Source: Salegentibacter tibetensis (GTDB lineage Bacteria > Bacteroidota > Bacteroidia > Flavobacteriales > Flavobacteriaceae). Taken from it: a stretch of DNA of 64,000 nt. Shown here piece by piece: positions 1 through 8,729 of this stretch (positions are counted from its first letter, which is position 1; each line of letters opens with the position of its first letter). The position numbers and the translations under genes are program-made. Under the pieces are notes generated by a model, which searched no databases, was not told the DNA's origin, and saw only the letters and a list, made by a program, of their open reading frames with translations. The stretch covers positions 26,428-90,427 of the forward strand of contig NZ_JAIQZA010000017.1 of NCBI RefSeq assembly GCF_020164485.1, given 5' to 3'.

Positions 1-352
1 CTGTGAAGGGGTTGGTAAATCTTTCGGGAGATTTGAATTTTTGGTCGTTATGTCCAAACTGTATAAACACATAATCACCGGGCTCTAACTTTTCTAATAC
101 CGCTTCCCAACGACCTTCATCAATAAAGCTTTTGGTGCTGCGACCATTTACGGCATGATTTTCAACCTTAATTTTATCGGTTAGAAGCTCTGGTAAAACC
201 TGTCCCCAGCCGTGTTCGGGATTTTTATCTGGATCTTTTTTATCAGACATTGTAGAATCGCCAATTAAGAACAGATTGAGCTCCTGGGCCTGTAAATTTG
301 TGATCCCAATTGTAAACCACAACAGGAAAAAGACATTTTTAAAGTGCTTCAC
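1..352 (-). CDS. Rhamnogalacturonan acetylesterase (CE12, SGNH hydrolase), C-terminus cut by window edge
   Basis: Only the first 117 codons are inside the window. The chosen start is a GTG at 352, because an in-frame TAG lies three codons upstream and the GTG gives a good signal peptide ending LQAQ. The product shows the SGNH blocks in order: GDSTMSD (nucleophile Ser), NGRSTKSF and GHND. This matches the family-12 esterases that remove acetyl groups from rhamnogalacturonan or pectin. A nearby ATG reads into a stop after eight codons, so it is not the start. The gene is third in a minus-strand run after GH28 and CE8, which supports a secreted pectin deacetylase. The catalytic Asp-His block lies outside the window. 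Confidence 0.88.
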   Translation of the reverse strand, partial: MKHFKNVFFLLWFTIGITNLQAQELNLFLIGDSTMSDKKDPDKNPEHGWGQVLPELLTDKIKVENHAVNGRSTKSFIDEGRWEAVLEKLEPGDYVFIQFGHNDQKFKSPERFTNPFT

Positions 353-392
353 TTTTCTTTTCTACTTATTTTCATTAATAATTACCAAAAAA

Positions 393-1385
393 TCACTCCA
401 CAGGATTCCAGAAATCCTTACGGTTAAAAATAATCGCAGCGGTGTATTTTTTTGATTCTTTATTACTTAGCTGTTTGGACCATTTAACCCTATTTGAAGT
501 CTTAGCTCCGGCGCCGTAATTTTTATATTCCGCATAAAAAGTAGTTTCCTGTTTTTCTGGAAACATCTCATCGCCTTTCCAAGGGTCCCAACCGGCGGGA
601 ACAATATGTTCTCCAAATTCAGAATTGACAAATACTGTTTGGGCATAAGGACGCCAGGGTCTTCCCAGGTAAACTTCATTTACATCTTCAGCAGCAATAA
701 GTTTACAATTTAAAAATACAAAACCGAATTCCTGATTTGGGGTTGTGGCCGCTGCAGTGATATAAGAATTCTTCAAACTTTTAATGGTACAACTTTGAAA
801 TAAGACTGTAGCCTGCCCGAAAATAAAGTCAGTTGTCCCTTCTATATAACAATTTTTATAATACTGCCGGCTGCTTCCGGTTGCGGCATAAATAGTATCC
901 TGGCAGCCTAAAATATTTACATTTCTACTTATAAATTTATCGCCTGCTACGTGCAAGGCCACAGCCTGTCCTTCCCCGCAAGAACTGTTTTTTATTGTAA
1001 GATTTTTGATTTCAATTTCATCACCTGAAACCAGCAACGTAAAAGAGGTAAAAGTGGAAAGTGTTTCTTTAGTTATGCTATCTTTTTTTCCCGAATAGTC
1101 ATTATTGGTGACGATGGTTTTCTCCTGATCTTCCCCAATTAAACGAAGTTTATGTTTCCAGGTTGGAATCTCCAGTTTTTCATTATAAATACCGTTTTTA
1201 ATATGAATTTCAACAAAACCCGGTCCTAAATCACGGGTAGAATTAATAGCTTCCTGAATTTCGGTATAATCGCCAGTACCGTTTTTATCTACTGTTATAG
1301 ATCGATACACTTGGTTAGTTTCCTGAGCAGAAAGACCCAGAATCAGAAAAAAGATGGGAAGAAATGTTAGTTTTTTTAAGTTCAT
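393..1385 (-). CDS. Pectinesterase, CE8
   Basis: The 330-residue product has a signal peptide ending near LGLSA, then one right-handed beta-helix catalytic domain of normal CE8 length. Family motifs are intact: GQAVAL (Gln140), CQDT (Asp163, acid/base), DFIFG (Asp186, nucleophile) and LGRPW (Arg242). It should remove methyl esters from homogalacturonan, making it accessible to the lyases and GH28 enzymes of the locus. It lies 40 bp upstream of the CE12 start and about 200 bp downstream of GH28, on the same strand. A second CE8 is encoded at 20591-21556. The signal peptide lacks a lipobox, so it is periplasmic or secreted. Confidence 0.95.
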   Translation of the reverse strand: MNLKKLTFLPIFFLILGLSAQETNQVYRSITVDKNGTGDYTEIQEAINSTRDLGPGFVEIHIKNGIYNEKLEIPTWKHKLRLIGEDQEKTIVTNNDYSGKKDSITKETLSTFTSFTLLVSGDEIEIKNLTIKNSSCGEGQAVALHVAGDKFISRNVNILGCQDTIYAATGSSRQYYKNCYIEGTTDFIFGQATVLFQSCTIKSLKNSYITAAATTPNQEFGFVFLNCKLIAAEDVNEVYLGRPWRPYAQTVFVNSEFGEHIVPAGWDPWKGDEMFPEKQETTFYAEYKNYGAGAKTSNRVKWSKQLSNKESKKYTAAIIFNRKDFWNPVE

Positions 1386-1474
1386 TTAAAATTTATTCAA
1401 GGTTTTAAATCACAGAAAATAAGCCAATTGGCACCAAATTTAAGAGGTTCAAATATTTTAATAATATGATATAA

Positions 1475-1512
1475 GGGCGTGCTCAACTTAATGTGCAGAT
1501 ACCTGCACGCCC
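1475..1512. terminator. Stem-loop between GH28 and CE8 (possible terminator)
   Basis: GGGCGTGC (1475-1482) pairs with GCACGCCC (1505-1512). A competing hairpin GTGCAG-ATAC-CTGCAC (1493-1508) shares the same right arm, so the two structures exclude each other. On the minus strand it follows the GH28 stop by about 70 bp, but the T-run after the stem is poor. It could be a weak terminator, an RNA processing site or an attenuating structure. Confidence 0.45.
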
Positions 1513-1582
1513 AAATACCATAATCACACACTATAAACCACATTTAGATATCTGCATGGAAAAACTAACTAACCCAAACTAT

Positions 1583-3046
1583 CTACTCATTTGTTATTTG
1601 CTTACCGTTTATGTTTGTATTCTTGAATTCTACATTATTAGCATTTTCTATCAAAAGAGGGGTTTGGGCCTTTTTAATGGTGACATCTGTTAAATAAATT
1701 CCTGTTACTGGAGACTCTTCTCGTCCTCTAATTAAAATCCCATATTCACCACCGTTCTCAACATCTACATTTTCTAAGAATATATTTCTTATTACCGGCA
1801 TATGTTCTCCTTCCTGATTATCATAAATTGCGTAGTGTGTATTTATTTTCAAGACAGCTTCTTTAACCTGACCAACTTTTAAATTTTTTACATATATATC
1901 CTCGATCGTTCCACCACGACGCGTATTGGTTTTTATCCTAATAGCCCTATCAAGGTTCGGACTGTTCATTTCACAGTTTCTAACATAAACATTTCGAACC
2001 CCTCCGGAAATCTCACTACCCATCACTACACCACCGTGACCATCTTTCATTATACAGTCTTCAACCACTATGTTTTCACTACTTATTCCTACGCGCCTAC
2101 CATCGTTATCCCTTCCAGATTTTATAGCGATACAATCATCGCCGGTATCAAAAAGACAATTTTTAATGTGCACATCCTTACTGTACTCTGGATTACAACC
2201 ATCATTATTTGGTCCGTGACTTTCAACCGTTACATTATCTACAGTTATATTATTAGATTTTGTAGGGTGCATTACCCAGAATGGTGCTTTTATAAATTTC
2301 ACATCTTTTATCAATACATTTTCACATTCAAATGGCTCAAAAAATGACACACGAAATTGATGACCTTCACCAAAAATCCTTTCTTCTACGGCAACACCAT
2401 CTTCAACCATTTTACTCAAACGTGGAAGGTTGTGTTCATCTCGCTGTTGTGGCTCGCCTTCTTTATGACCATAACTCTCTTTACCACTCCAGGGCCACCA
2501 ATTTTCATTATCGGCCTGACCGTTAAAAACGCCCTTCCCGGTTACGGCAATATTCTTCTGCTTGTAAGCATAAATCATAGGAGAATAATTCATAAACTCC
2601 ATACCTTCATAAGAAGTATGAACTACCGGCAAGTAGGCCTTTTTATCTTTTGTAAATAATATTTCAGTGTTTTCTGCAATATGAAAATTCACATTACTTT
2701 TTAAATGTATAGGACCTGTTAGATATTTCCCCTCAGGAACTAAAACTTTTCCTCCTCCCGATTCTGAACAGGCCTTTATCGCATCGGCGAAAGCTTTAGA
2801 ATTATTTGTTTCTCCATCAGCTACTGCCCCAAAGTCTTTTACATTAAAAACAGTGTCCTTAAACTGTGGAACCACTATATTTTTAATAATTTCATCGGCA
2901 TTTAGCCAGGCTTTTTCAGACTGACTCATTTCTGAATTTTTAGAGGTTTCAGAATCATCATTTGAATTATTCTTACAGGAAAAGGCTAGAACACCTAGTA
3001 GTATTAAAAATAAAATCTTAAATCCACCTTTAGTCTTTACATTCAT
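1583..3046 (-). CDS. Polygalacturonase-type glycoside hydrolase, GH28 (lipoprotein)
   Basis: The 487-residue product starts with an SPII signal (lipobox AFSC, Cys24) and is then a pectin beta-helix. The GH28 active-site blocks are present: NND (280-282), GDD (302-304), GHGG (336-339) and RIK (370-372). It should hydrolyse alpha-1,4-galacturonan, probably as an exo-acting enzyme on imported oligomers at the periplasmic or outer membrane face. The ATG at 3046 lies 22 bp downstream of a LacI-type operator, so it heads a regulated transcript that continues into CE8 and CE12. A second GH28 at 17887-19560 is only distantly similar. Confidence 0.93.
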   Translation of the reverse strand: MNVKTKGGFKILFLILLGVLAFSCKNNSNDDSETSKNSEMSQSEKAWLNADEIIKNIVVPQFKDTVFNVKDFGAVADGETNNSKAFADAIKACSESGGGKVLVPEGKYLTGPIHLKSNVNFHIAENTEILFTKDKKAYLPVVHTSYEGMEFMNYSPMIYAYKQKNIAVTGKGVFNGQADNENWWPWSGKESYGHKEGEPQQRDEHNLPRLSKMVEDGVAVEERIFGEGHQFRVSFFEPFECENVLIKDVKFIKAPFWVMHPTKSNNITVDNVTVESHGPNNDGCNPEYSKDVHIKNCLFDTGDDCIAIKSGRDNDGRRVGISSENIVVEDCIMKDGHGGVVMGSEISGGVRNVYVRNCEMNSPNLDRAIRIKTNTRRGGTIEDIYVKNLKVGQVKEAVLKINTHYAIYDNQEGEHMPVIRNIFLENVDVENGGEYGILIRGREESPVTGIYLTDVTIKKAQTPLLIENANNVEFKNTNINGKQITNE

Positions 3047-3067
3047 AATTAGCTAATTAAAAATATT

Positions 3068-3111
3068 TGTAATCGATTACACTAAAATAGAAAATAAATG
3101 ACAGGAGGCAT
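3068..3111 (-). promoter_or_regulatory. LacI-type operator plus putative promoter of the GH28-CE8-CE12 block
   Basis: The perfect palindrome TGTAATCGATTACA occupies 3068-3081. Directly upstream on the minus strand is TATTTTAG (3082-3089), one base off the Bacteroidota -7 consensus TAnnTTTG. A weak -33 candidate (ATG for TTG) sits 19 bp further at 3109-3111. The same layout, with better promoter boxes, occurs before kduI and susC. Confidence 0.8.
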
Positions 3112-3164
3112 AAATAAATCATTAAAATATTATTTTTTTGGCATCTTAGATTAAGAAAATTCTA

Positions 3165-3180
3165 TGATTACTCGTAATCA
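3165..3180. promoter_or_regulatory. Palindrome with reversed operator arms
   Basis: TGATTAC-TC-GTAATCA has perfect 7-bp arms. It uses the same half-site words as the LacI operator (GTAATC and GATTAC) in the opposite order. It lies between the divergent GH28 and lacI genes, about 98 bp from the main operator. It may be an auxiliary site or a site for another regulator. There is no proof of binding. Confidence 0.4.
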
Positions 3181-3210
3181 AACCTTTAAACCATAATGAT
3201 AATCTAAAAA

Positions 3211-3226
3211 TGGCATCGATTACCCA
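3211..3226. promoter_or_regulatory. Degenerate LacI-type operator
   Basis: The segment contains GCATCGATTAC, one intact half of TGTAATCGATTACA with the other half degraded. It lies in the GH28-lacI intergenic region about 140 bp from the main operator and about 170 bp before lacI. It could support autoregulation or looping. Confidence 0.35.
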
Positions 3227-3338
3227 TTTTATTCCATCTATTCTGTATTTTCAAGAAGCAGAAATATTATAATGTTATGAATAATTCGATTTTGAATCCA
3301 ATTTCCTTAATTTAAGGACATTTTATAAGCTTTTTTTA

Positions 3339-3346
3339 TATTTTTG
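3339..3346 (+). promoter_or_regulatory. Putative -7 box of the lacI-type regulator
   Basis: TATTTTTG matches the Bacteroidota -7 consensus TAnnTTTG, 43 bp before the ATG at 3390. No clear TTG -33 element was found at the expected spacing, so the call rests on one box. Confidence 0.4.
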
Positions 3347-3389
3347 TAATGCAACAAATTACAATTACAATATCCCCCTACTCAACCTT

Positions 3390-4409
3390 ATGAAAGATAA
3401 AGTAACCATATATGATATTGCAAAAAAGCTAGATGTTAGTGCAGCTACGGTATCGCGTGCACTAAACAATAATTCAAAAATAAGCTTAAGTACCCGGGAA
3501 TTGGTACTACAGACAGCAAAAAAAATGAATTATAAGCAAAACCGCCTTGCACAGGCCTTAAAAAGTGGCAGGAGTAATAATGTTGGGGTTATTGTACCTT
3601 ATATAAATCGCAGCTTTTTTTCTTCAGTGATTAGGGGAATTGAAGAAGAACTTACCCCGCACGGCTATCACGTGATAATTTGTCAAACCCACGAGAATTA
3701 CGAATACGAAATTGAACAAATGAATACGCTTATCAATACACAAATAGATGGGATTTTCATGTCAGTTTCAAAAACCACACTGAATACCGATCATATTGAA
3801 AAGGCCTTAGCGGGAGGTACACCTTTGGTGTTTTTTGACAGGAAAAAGAATGTGCCTGGAGTTAGTTCCGTTGTTATAGATGATTTTAAAGCTGGTTACC
3901 TCGCCACACAACAGCTTATTGATCAGGGTTGCAAAAAAATAGCCCATTTATCAGGGGATCTCAATCTTGAAATTTATCGAAATAGACATGATGGTTATAT
4001 TAAAGCTTTGGAAGATAATAACCTGGAAGTAAAACCGGAATACATCATAAAATCTAATAGTAAAGTAGAATCGGGCGCATCTGCTATAGAAGAATTATGG
4101 AAATTAAAGGAAAAACCGGATGCTGTTTTCTCTGCAAGTGATTATACTGCATTAGGTGCCATTCAGGAACTTAGAAGAATGGGGATTAAAATACCAAAAG
4201 ATGTTTGTGTTACAGGTTTTAGTAACGAACCCTTTACAAAATATATGGAGCTTCCAATTAGTACTATAGATCAGACACCCCAAACCATGGGAAAAATTGC
4301 TGCACAGGTTTTTTTGGAACAAATGAATGAAAACAAGAAAGTAAGTATTGAAAAAAAAGTAGTACTCACTCCTGAACTTATTGCTAGAGGTTCTTCTATT
4401 AGAAAATAA
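3390..4409 (+). CDS. LacI-family transcriptional regulator of the pectin locus
   Basis: The 339-residue protein has the classic LacI layout: an N-terminal helix-turn-helix (about 6-25, with the motif VSAATVSRALNN), a hinge helix (about 51-62) and a periplasmic-binding-protein-like effector domain to the end. It is the only plus-strand gene in the first 43 kb. It lies divergent from GH28 and convergent with the end of the uronate operon (16-bp gap). LacI proteins bind palindromes with a central CG, as in TGTAATCGATTACA found three times here, so it is the likely local repressor. The inducer is probably a uronate or KDG-like intermediate; that is inferred from gene context only. Confidence 0.93.
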   Translation: MKDKVTIYDIAKKLDVSAATVSRALNNNSKISLSTRELVLQTAKKMNYKQNRLAQALKSGRSNNVGVIVPYINRSFFSSVIRGIEEELTPHGYHVIICQTHENYEYEIEQMNTLINTQIDGIFMSVSKTTLNTDHIEKALAGGTPLVFFDRKKNVPGVSSVVIDDFKAGYLATQQLIDQGCKKIAHLSGDLNLEIYRNRHDGYIKALEDNNLEVKPEYIIKSNSKVESGASAIEELWKLKEKPDAVFSASDYTALGAIQELRRMGIKIPKDVCVTGFSNEPFTKYMELPISTIDQTPQTMGKIAAQVFLEQMNENKKVSIEKKVVLTPELIARGSSIRK

Positions 4410-4425
4410 AAAAACCATTTCCTCA

Positions 4426-5856
4426 TTAACCCCATTTATTTTTTCTAGGCATCAATTCGGTAAGTTCGGCTATTTTAACCGGTCTTTTCTCATTAATGCT
4501 GGTTCTGGCTGCAATTCCTATTAATACCGCCAGGGAACCATCGCGAACATCAGCTGCGTGATTTAATTTGGGATCTATTACTTCACCTCTAAAGATTTCG
4601 TCAAACATTAGTTTATCACCACCCCAATGCCCGGCTCGAAAATAGGGATATTCAATGCGGTTAGGTTTTTCAAAATTACGCTGGTACACGATCTCGTGAT
4701 ACTGTAGATCTGCTTCAGTATGTGAGGACTGGTTCATTTCTTTTTCATGAACCTTAGACTGATCAACACTTTCAGAATCTCTCCATGGAATTCCTTCATG
4801 AGTTTCCAGTCTGCCATCTTTTCCGTTAAAACCAAAACGGAAACCTTCAAAAGGAGAATAAGTAGTCAAAGAATAATTTACAATTACGTTATTGGCATAT
4901 TTAATCTGTACGCTGTGTTTATCAAAAATATCGATTTCTTCCCTCCACACACAGTTGTCCCTTATGTATCCATCATACTCTTCATTCTCGACATAGAGTT
5001 TCATATAGGTATCATTTTTAGTAATATCCCAGTAAAATTTACATTCATCCTTAAGGGAACATGACCTACAGTTTTCTCCACGGAAGGAATTATTTTTACC
5101 ATATTTCTCTAAATCACCATAGGCAGTAACCTCAACGGGGTCTGACCCTATAAACCAGTTTAAAAGGTCAAAATGATGTGCAGATTTATGAAGAAGAAGA
5201 GTTCCTGATTTTGCCGTTATTCCATGCCACCTTCTAAAGTAAGAAGCACCATGATAAGTATTGAGATACCAGTTAAGATCTATTGAAACAAGTTCTCCTA
5301 TTTCCCTGGCTTCAATAATTTCTTTCAATTTGGTGAATAATTTCCCATAGCGATAATTAAAAGCCATTATGAGTTTTGCTTTTGAATTTCTCTGGGCATC
5401 TATTATACTCTGGCACTTTTCCTCATCGGTGGTCATTGGTTTCTCCGTAACCACGTTGATATTCTTTTCCAGACCTTTTACTATAAACTCGTCGTGTGTT
5501 GAATCTACGGTGGTCACCATTAAGATATCTATTTCCTCTTTTGCCAGCATCTCATCAAAATCGGTGTAAAGCGGACAATCCACCCCAATATGTTCTTTAG
5601 CATATTTCAGGCGGCCGGGATTGATATCACATAATCCCACGAATTCAACCACATCAGCGTATTCATCGTTTAAAAATTTTCCAAAGAAAGAAACTCCCCT
5701 AATACCTGTACCTACCAGAGCCACACGTTTTTTTCGATTTAAATCGTTTAAAATGTTGCTAAATGCCGGTGAAATCACCATAGACCCCGCTGCTGTAATC
5801 CCGGTTTTTTGAATAAAACTCCTACGAGATAATCCTGTTTTTTCTGGTTTAGTCAT
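4426..5856 (-). CDS. Gfo/Idh/MocA oxidoreductase with twin-arginine signal
   Basis: The 476-residue protein begins with a Tat-like signal (SRRSFIQ, Arg11-Arg12, then a hydrophobic stretch), so it is probably exported folded with its cofactor. A Rossmann fold follows (GTGIRG, 49-54), then the EKP motif (138-140) and an HKSAHHFD block (223-230). There is an unusual Cys cluster (Cys263, 266, 272). The substrate cannot be read from the sequence. Members of the family oxidise, reduce or, as in GH109, hydrolyse sugars through an NAD-dependent mechanism. It is the last gene of the kduI-uxaA operon, next to a second family member, which suggests a modified uronic acid as substrate. Confidence 0.82.
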   Translation of the reverse strand: MTKPEKTGLSRRSFIQKTGITAAGSMVISPAFSNILNDLNRKKRVALVGTGIRGVSFFGKFLNDEYADVVEFVGLCDINPGRLKYAKEHIGVDCPLYTDFDEMLAKEEIDILMVTTVDSTHDEFIVKGLEKNINVVTEKPMTTDEEKCQSIIDAQRNSKAKLIMAFNYRYGKLFTKLKEIIEAREIGELVSIDLNWYLNTYHGASYFRRWHGITAKSGTLLLHKSAHHFDLLNWFIGSDPVEVTAYGDLEKYGKNNSFRGENCRSCSLKDECKFYWDITKNDTYMKLYVENEEYDGYIRDNCVWREEIDIFDKHSVQIKYANNVIVNYSLTTYSPFEGFRFGFNGKDGRLETHEGIPWRDSESVDQSKVHEKEMNQSSHTEADLQYHEIVYQRNFEKPNRIEYPYFRAGHWGGDKLMFDEIFRGEVIDPKLNHAADVRDGSLAVLIGIAARTSINEKRPVKIAELTELMPRKNKWG

Positions 5857-5892
5857 AATAAACTGATTTAAGTTATTACGGAAAATTGTATT

Positions 5893-7077
5893 TTAAAAGC
5901 TTTGGATTTCCACTTCAATTCCCTTCCTTTCTGCAGAAACATAGGCCGCATAAATAGTGGAAATCACGTTCGCGGCAAGACTGCTGTCACTTTCAATATT
6001 TCCCCCAAAAACCGAAGATCTGTAAAAAGCCTCCATCTCATGTTGGTAGCCGTTAAACCAGGCCTCATCTGGCGAAATATTGGACCAACCTTGTTTAGTG
6101 CCAGTTTTTTCTACCACGTAGATATCCTTAAAATTCTCATCATCGGGATTGTAGGTTTGCATGGCATTGTTAGGTGTGAGATTGCAAATTGTGCGATGAT
6201 CGTTGGCATGAACTTCCAGGTAATTTTTCACCCCGCCGTGCAACAATTCACTCGCAACAATATCGGCCACGCTTCCGTCTTCAAAAACGACATGAGTAAA
6301 AGCATAATCTTCCACATCGGTATAAGAATCGCGCAAATGGCCTTTATTTTTGAAATTTTCCTGGCGGGTTATGGCGTGGGTTCTGCACGACACAGATTTT
6401 GGCCGAATTGGTTTCCCGTTTAATGCTTTTCCTTCAACCGCTTTTAAATAAAGTGCTCCGGCTAATGGATGACAACCTTTTCCCATCAGCGAGCCACCAC
6501 CAGACAAATGCCATTTTCCATAATCCTGAGAATGGGAGCCTGAATGCGACTGTTGTGCCTGGATCCAGTGAATCTGTCCACCGGCTTTTTCAAGAATTTC
6601 TCTTTCCTTCTGAATAGCAGGCGCATAAATCCAGTTTTCTGCATACATCACCCGTCCCTTGCTTTTCTTTTCAGCATCGAGAATACGGCTAATACTTTCC
6701 AGGGCATTTTTAAGTCCGGTTTTCTTTGAAAAATTATCTCCAGAAAAAGCTTCTTCTCCTTCCCCAAAATAGCCGGTAAGTGGTTTTTCAATGATGATAT
6801 CTTTATCGAGTTTCAGCACTTCAATGGCAACGCTCTCGTGAGTAACGGGCGGCGTACAAAGATGAAGAATGTCTGAAGCCTGAATGAGATCTGGTAAAGA
6901 AGAAAAGGATTTCAAACCTCTTTCTGCAGCAAAAGATTGAGAATTAGTAGGGGTTTTTGAGTAAACCCCTACTAATTCAACATCACAACTAAAAACTCTT
7001 TGAATGGCATCAAAATGGAATTTGGCGGCAAAGCCCGATCCTATAATTCCTGCCTTAATAGTTTTTTTTTCTGCCAT
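5893..7077 (-). CDS. Gfo/Idh/MocA oxidoreductase, cytoplasmic
   Basis: The 394-residue protein has no signal peptide. It shows the N-terminal NAD(P)-binding motif (IIGSGFAAKFH, about 11-21), the EKP motif around residue 96 and a GGGSLMGKGCHPL block in the C-terminal substrate domain. It lies 15 bp downstream of uxaA and 36 bp upstream of the Tat-type paralogue, in the same operon. It probably acts on a sugar acid or derivative feeding the uronate pathway; the reaction is unknown. The surrounding genes already give a complete galacturonate-to-KDG route, so it is likely to serve a side substrate. Confidence 0.82.
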   Translation of the reverse strand: MAEKKTIKAGIIGSGFAAKFHFDAIQRVFSCDVELVGVYSKTPTNSQSFAAERGLKSFSSLPDLIQASDILHLCTPPVTHESVAIEVLKLDKDIIIEKPLTGYFGEGEEAFSGDNFSKKTGLKNALESISRILDAEKKSKGRVMYAENWIYAPAIQKEREILEKAGGQIHWIQAQQSHSGSHSQDYGKWHLSGGGSLMGKGCHPLAGALYLKAVEGKALNGKPIRPKSVSCRTHAITRQENFKNKGHLRDSYTDVEDYAFTHVVFEDGSVADIVASELLHGGVKNYLEVHANDHRTICNLTPNNAMQTYNPDDENFKDIYVVEKTGTKQGWSNISPDEAWFNGYQHEMEAFYRSSVFGGNIESDSSLAANVISTIYAAYVSAERKGIEVEIQSF

Positions 7078-7092
7078 TTTTCAATATTTAAT

Positions 7093-8709
7093 CTATAATG
7101 AAACTCCTCGTTTCCAGGGAATAAAATCGTCCTGATTTAATTGATCGGCTTTAGACTCAACTTCTCCACTGGCAACCTGAACAATGAATTCCAGGATTTC
7201 TTCACCCATTTCTTCTATAGTCTTTTCTCCTCGAATCACTCCGCCAGAATCTATATCGATAATATCTGGCATCGTCCTAGCCAGGGTTGAATTAGAAGAT
7301 ACTTTTATTACCGGAGCAACAGGGTTTCCGGTAGGTGTCCCCAGGCCGGTTGTAAACACAACTACACTTGCTCCTGCACCTACCATAGCGGTAGTGCTTT
7401 CCACATCATTTCCCGGAGTATTTAGAAGGTTTAAGCCCGGTTTTGTAACATAATCGCCATAATCCAACACGTCTTCGATTGGCGAAGTACCGCCTTTCTT
7501 TGCAGCTCCTGCCGATTTCATTGCATCAGTAATTAAACCATCTTTAATATTTCCTGGAGATGGATTCATATCAAACCCAGAACCGGATGCGATTGCTGCC
7601 TTTTCATAAGCCCGGGTAAGTTCAATAAATCTTTCGGCTGCTTCATCGGAGACGCAACGATTCACTAGTTCCTGTTCTATTCCGCATAATTCGGGAAATT
7701 CAGCAAGAATAGGTGATCCTCTTAACGCTGCTAATAGATCTGACGCATATCCAAGAGCGGGATTTGCAGAAATACCCGAGAAACCATCTGAACCACCACA
7801 TTCCAATCCTAATTTTATTTTGGAAAGTGGTGCCGGTTGGCGCTTAATTTCATTTGCTTTTTTAATTTCAGCGAACGATTCCTTAATAATGGTATCCATC
7901 ATTTCATCTACCGTACCCATTTGCTGTTGCTCATAAATGAGTACAGGTTTTTGAATGTCCGGATTAATTCTCTTTAGTGCATTTTTAAAAATATCGATTT
8001 GTAAATTCTGACAACCCAAGCTAAGCACTGTAGCCCCAGCCACATTAGGATTATTGACATACCCAGATAACAATCTTGCCAAGGAGGCACTATCCTGCCT
8101 GATTCCGCCACATCCGCCCTGGTGGGTAATAAACTTAACTTCTATATTGTCAAAAACCGCACTTTCTTCCGGTTCGGTATCAACCAAAGTCTCAGTATTC
8201 TCCCCGTGGATTAAGCTGCGCAACAATATGCGTTGTCTTGTTGATTTATGAAAAGACAATTCCTTTTCAAATACGTCTTTTAAAACTTCAATATTCCTGT
8301 TTTCACAAAATACCAATGGAAAAAATAACCATACATTTTTGGTTCCCACCTGCCCATCGGGGCGATGATATCCGTTAAAAGTCCTGTCTCTCCATTTTGA
8401 AATATCGGGGGCATTCCAGGAAGTGGTTTCTGTTTTTTTATAAGCCTGATTGCTTTCGTGTTTTACATTATCTACCGTTAAAACCGCCCCTTTTTTTATA
8501 GGTTTTGTGGCCTTTCCCACCAAAACCCCGTACATAAAAATCCTGTCGCCTTCAGCTAGGTCTACCAGGCTAAATTTATGTTTAGCTTTAGTATCAGTCT
8601 TTAATTCTACTTTATCGTTCTCAACCTGAATCACATTATCTTTCCACACATCTATAAGGGCTACGGCCACATTATCGTCAGGATGAACTTTTATCGCTTT
8701 CTTTTCCAT
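7093..8709 (-). CDS. uxaA: Altronate dehydratase
   Basis: UxaA converts D-altronate to 2-keto-3-deoxygluconate. The N-terminal SAF-type domain (about the first 85 residues) and the large C-terminal domain are both present, giving about 538 residues. Typical blocks include RPDGQVGTKN, THQGGCGG and GLECGGSDGFSG, with conserved Cys residues expected for metal binding. I chose the ATG at 8709. A GTG at 8730 overlaps the uxaB stop by one base (TAGTG) and would add a Lys-rich heptapeptide with no counterpart in the family. The gene follows uxaB directly, which suggests translational coupling. Confidence 0.93.
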   Translation of the reverse strand: MEKKAIKVHPDDNVAVALIDVWKDNVIQVENDKVELKTDTKAKHKFSLVDLAEGDRIFMYGVLVGKATKPIKKGAVLTVDNVKHESNQAYKKTETTSWNAPDISKWRDRTFNGYHRPDGQVGTKNVWLFFPLVFCENRNIEVLKDVFEKELSFHKSTRQRILLRSLIHGENTETLVDTEPEESAVFDNIEVKFITHQGGCGGIRQDSASLARLLSGYVNNPNVAGATVLSLGCQNLQIDIFKNALKRINPDIQKPVLIYEQQQMGTVDEMMDTIIKESFAEIKKANEIKRQPAPLSKIKLGLECGGSDGFSGISANPALGYASDLLAALRGSPILAEFPELCGIEQELVNRCVSDEAAERFIELTRAYEKAAIASGSGFDMNPSPGNIKDGLITDAMKSAGAAKKGGTSPIEDVLDYGDYVTKPGLNLLNTPGNDVESTTAMVGAGASVVVFTTGLGTPTGNPVAPVIKVSSNSTLARTMPDIIDIDSGGVIRGEKTIEEMGEEILEFIVQVASGEVESKADQLNQDDFIPWKRGVSL

Positions 8710-8729
8710 ACTCTTTTTCTTGTTTTTCA

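Noticed and set aside
1493..1693. Plus-strand frame of 66 codons starting at the hairpin after GH28
   Set aside because: It lies mostly antisense to the GH28 3' end and begins inside the stem-loop.
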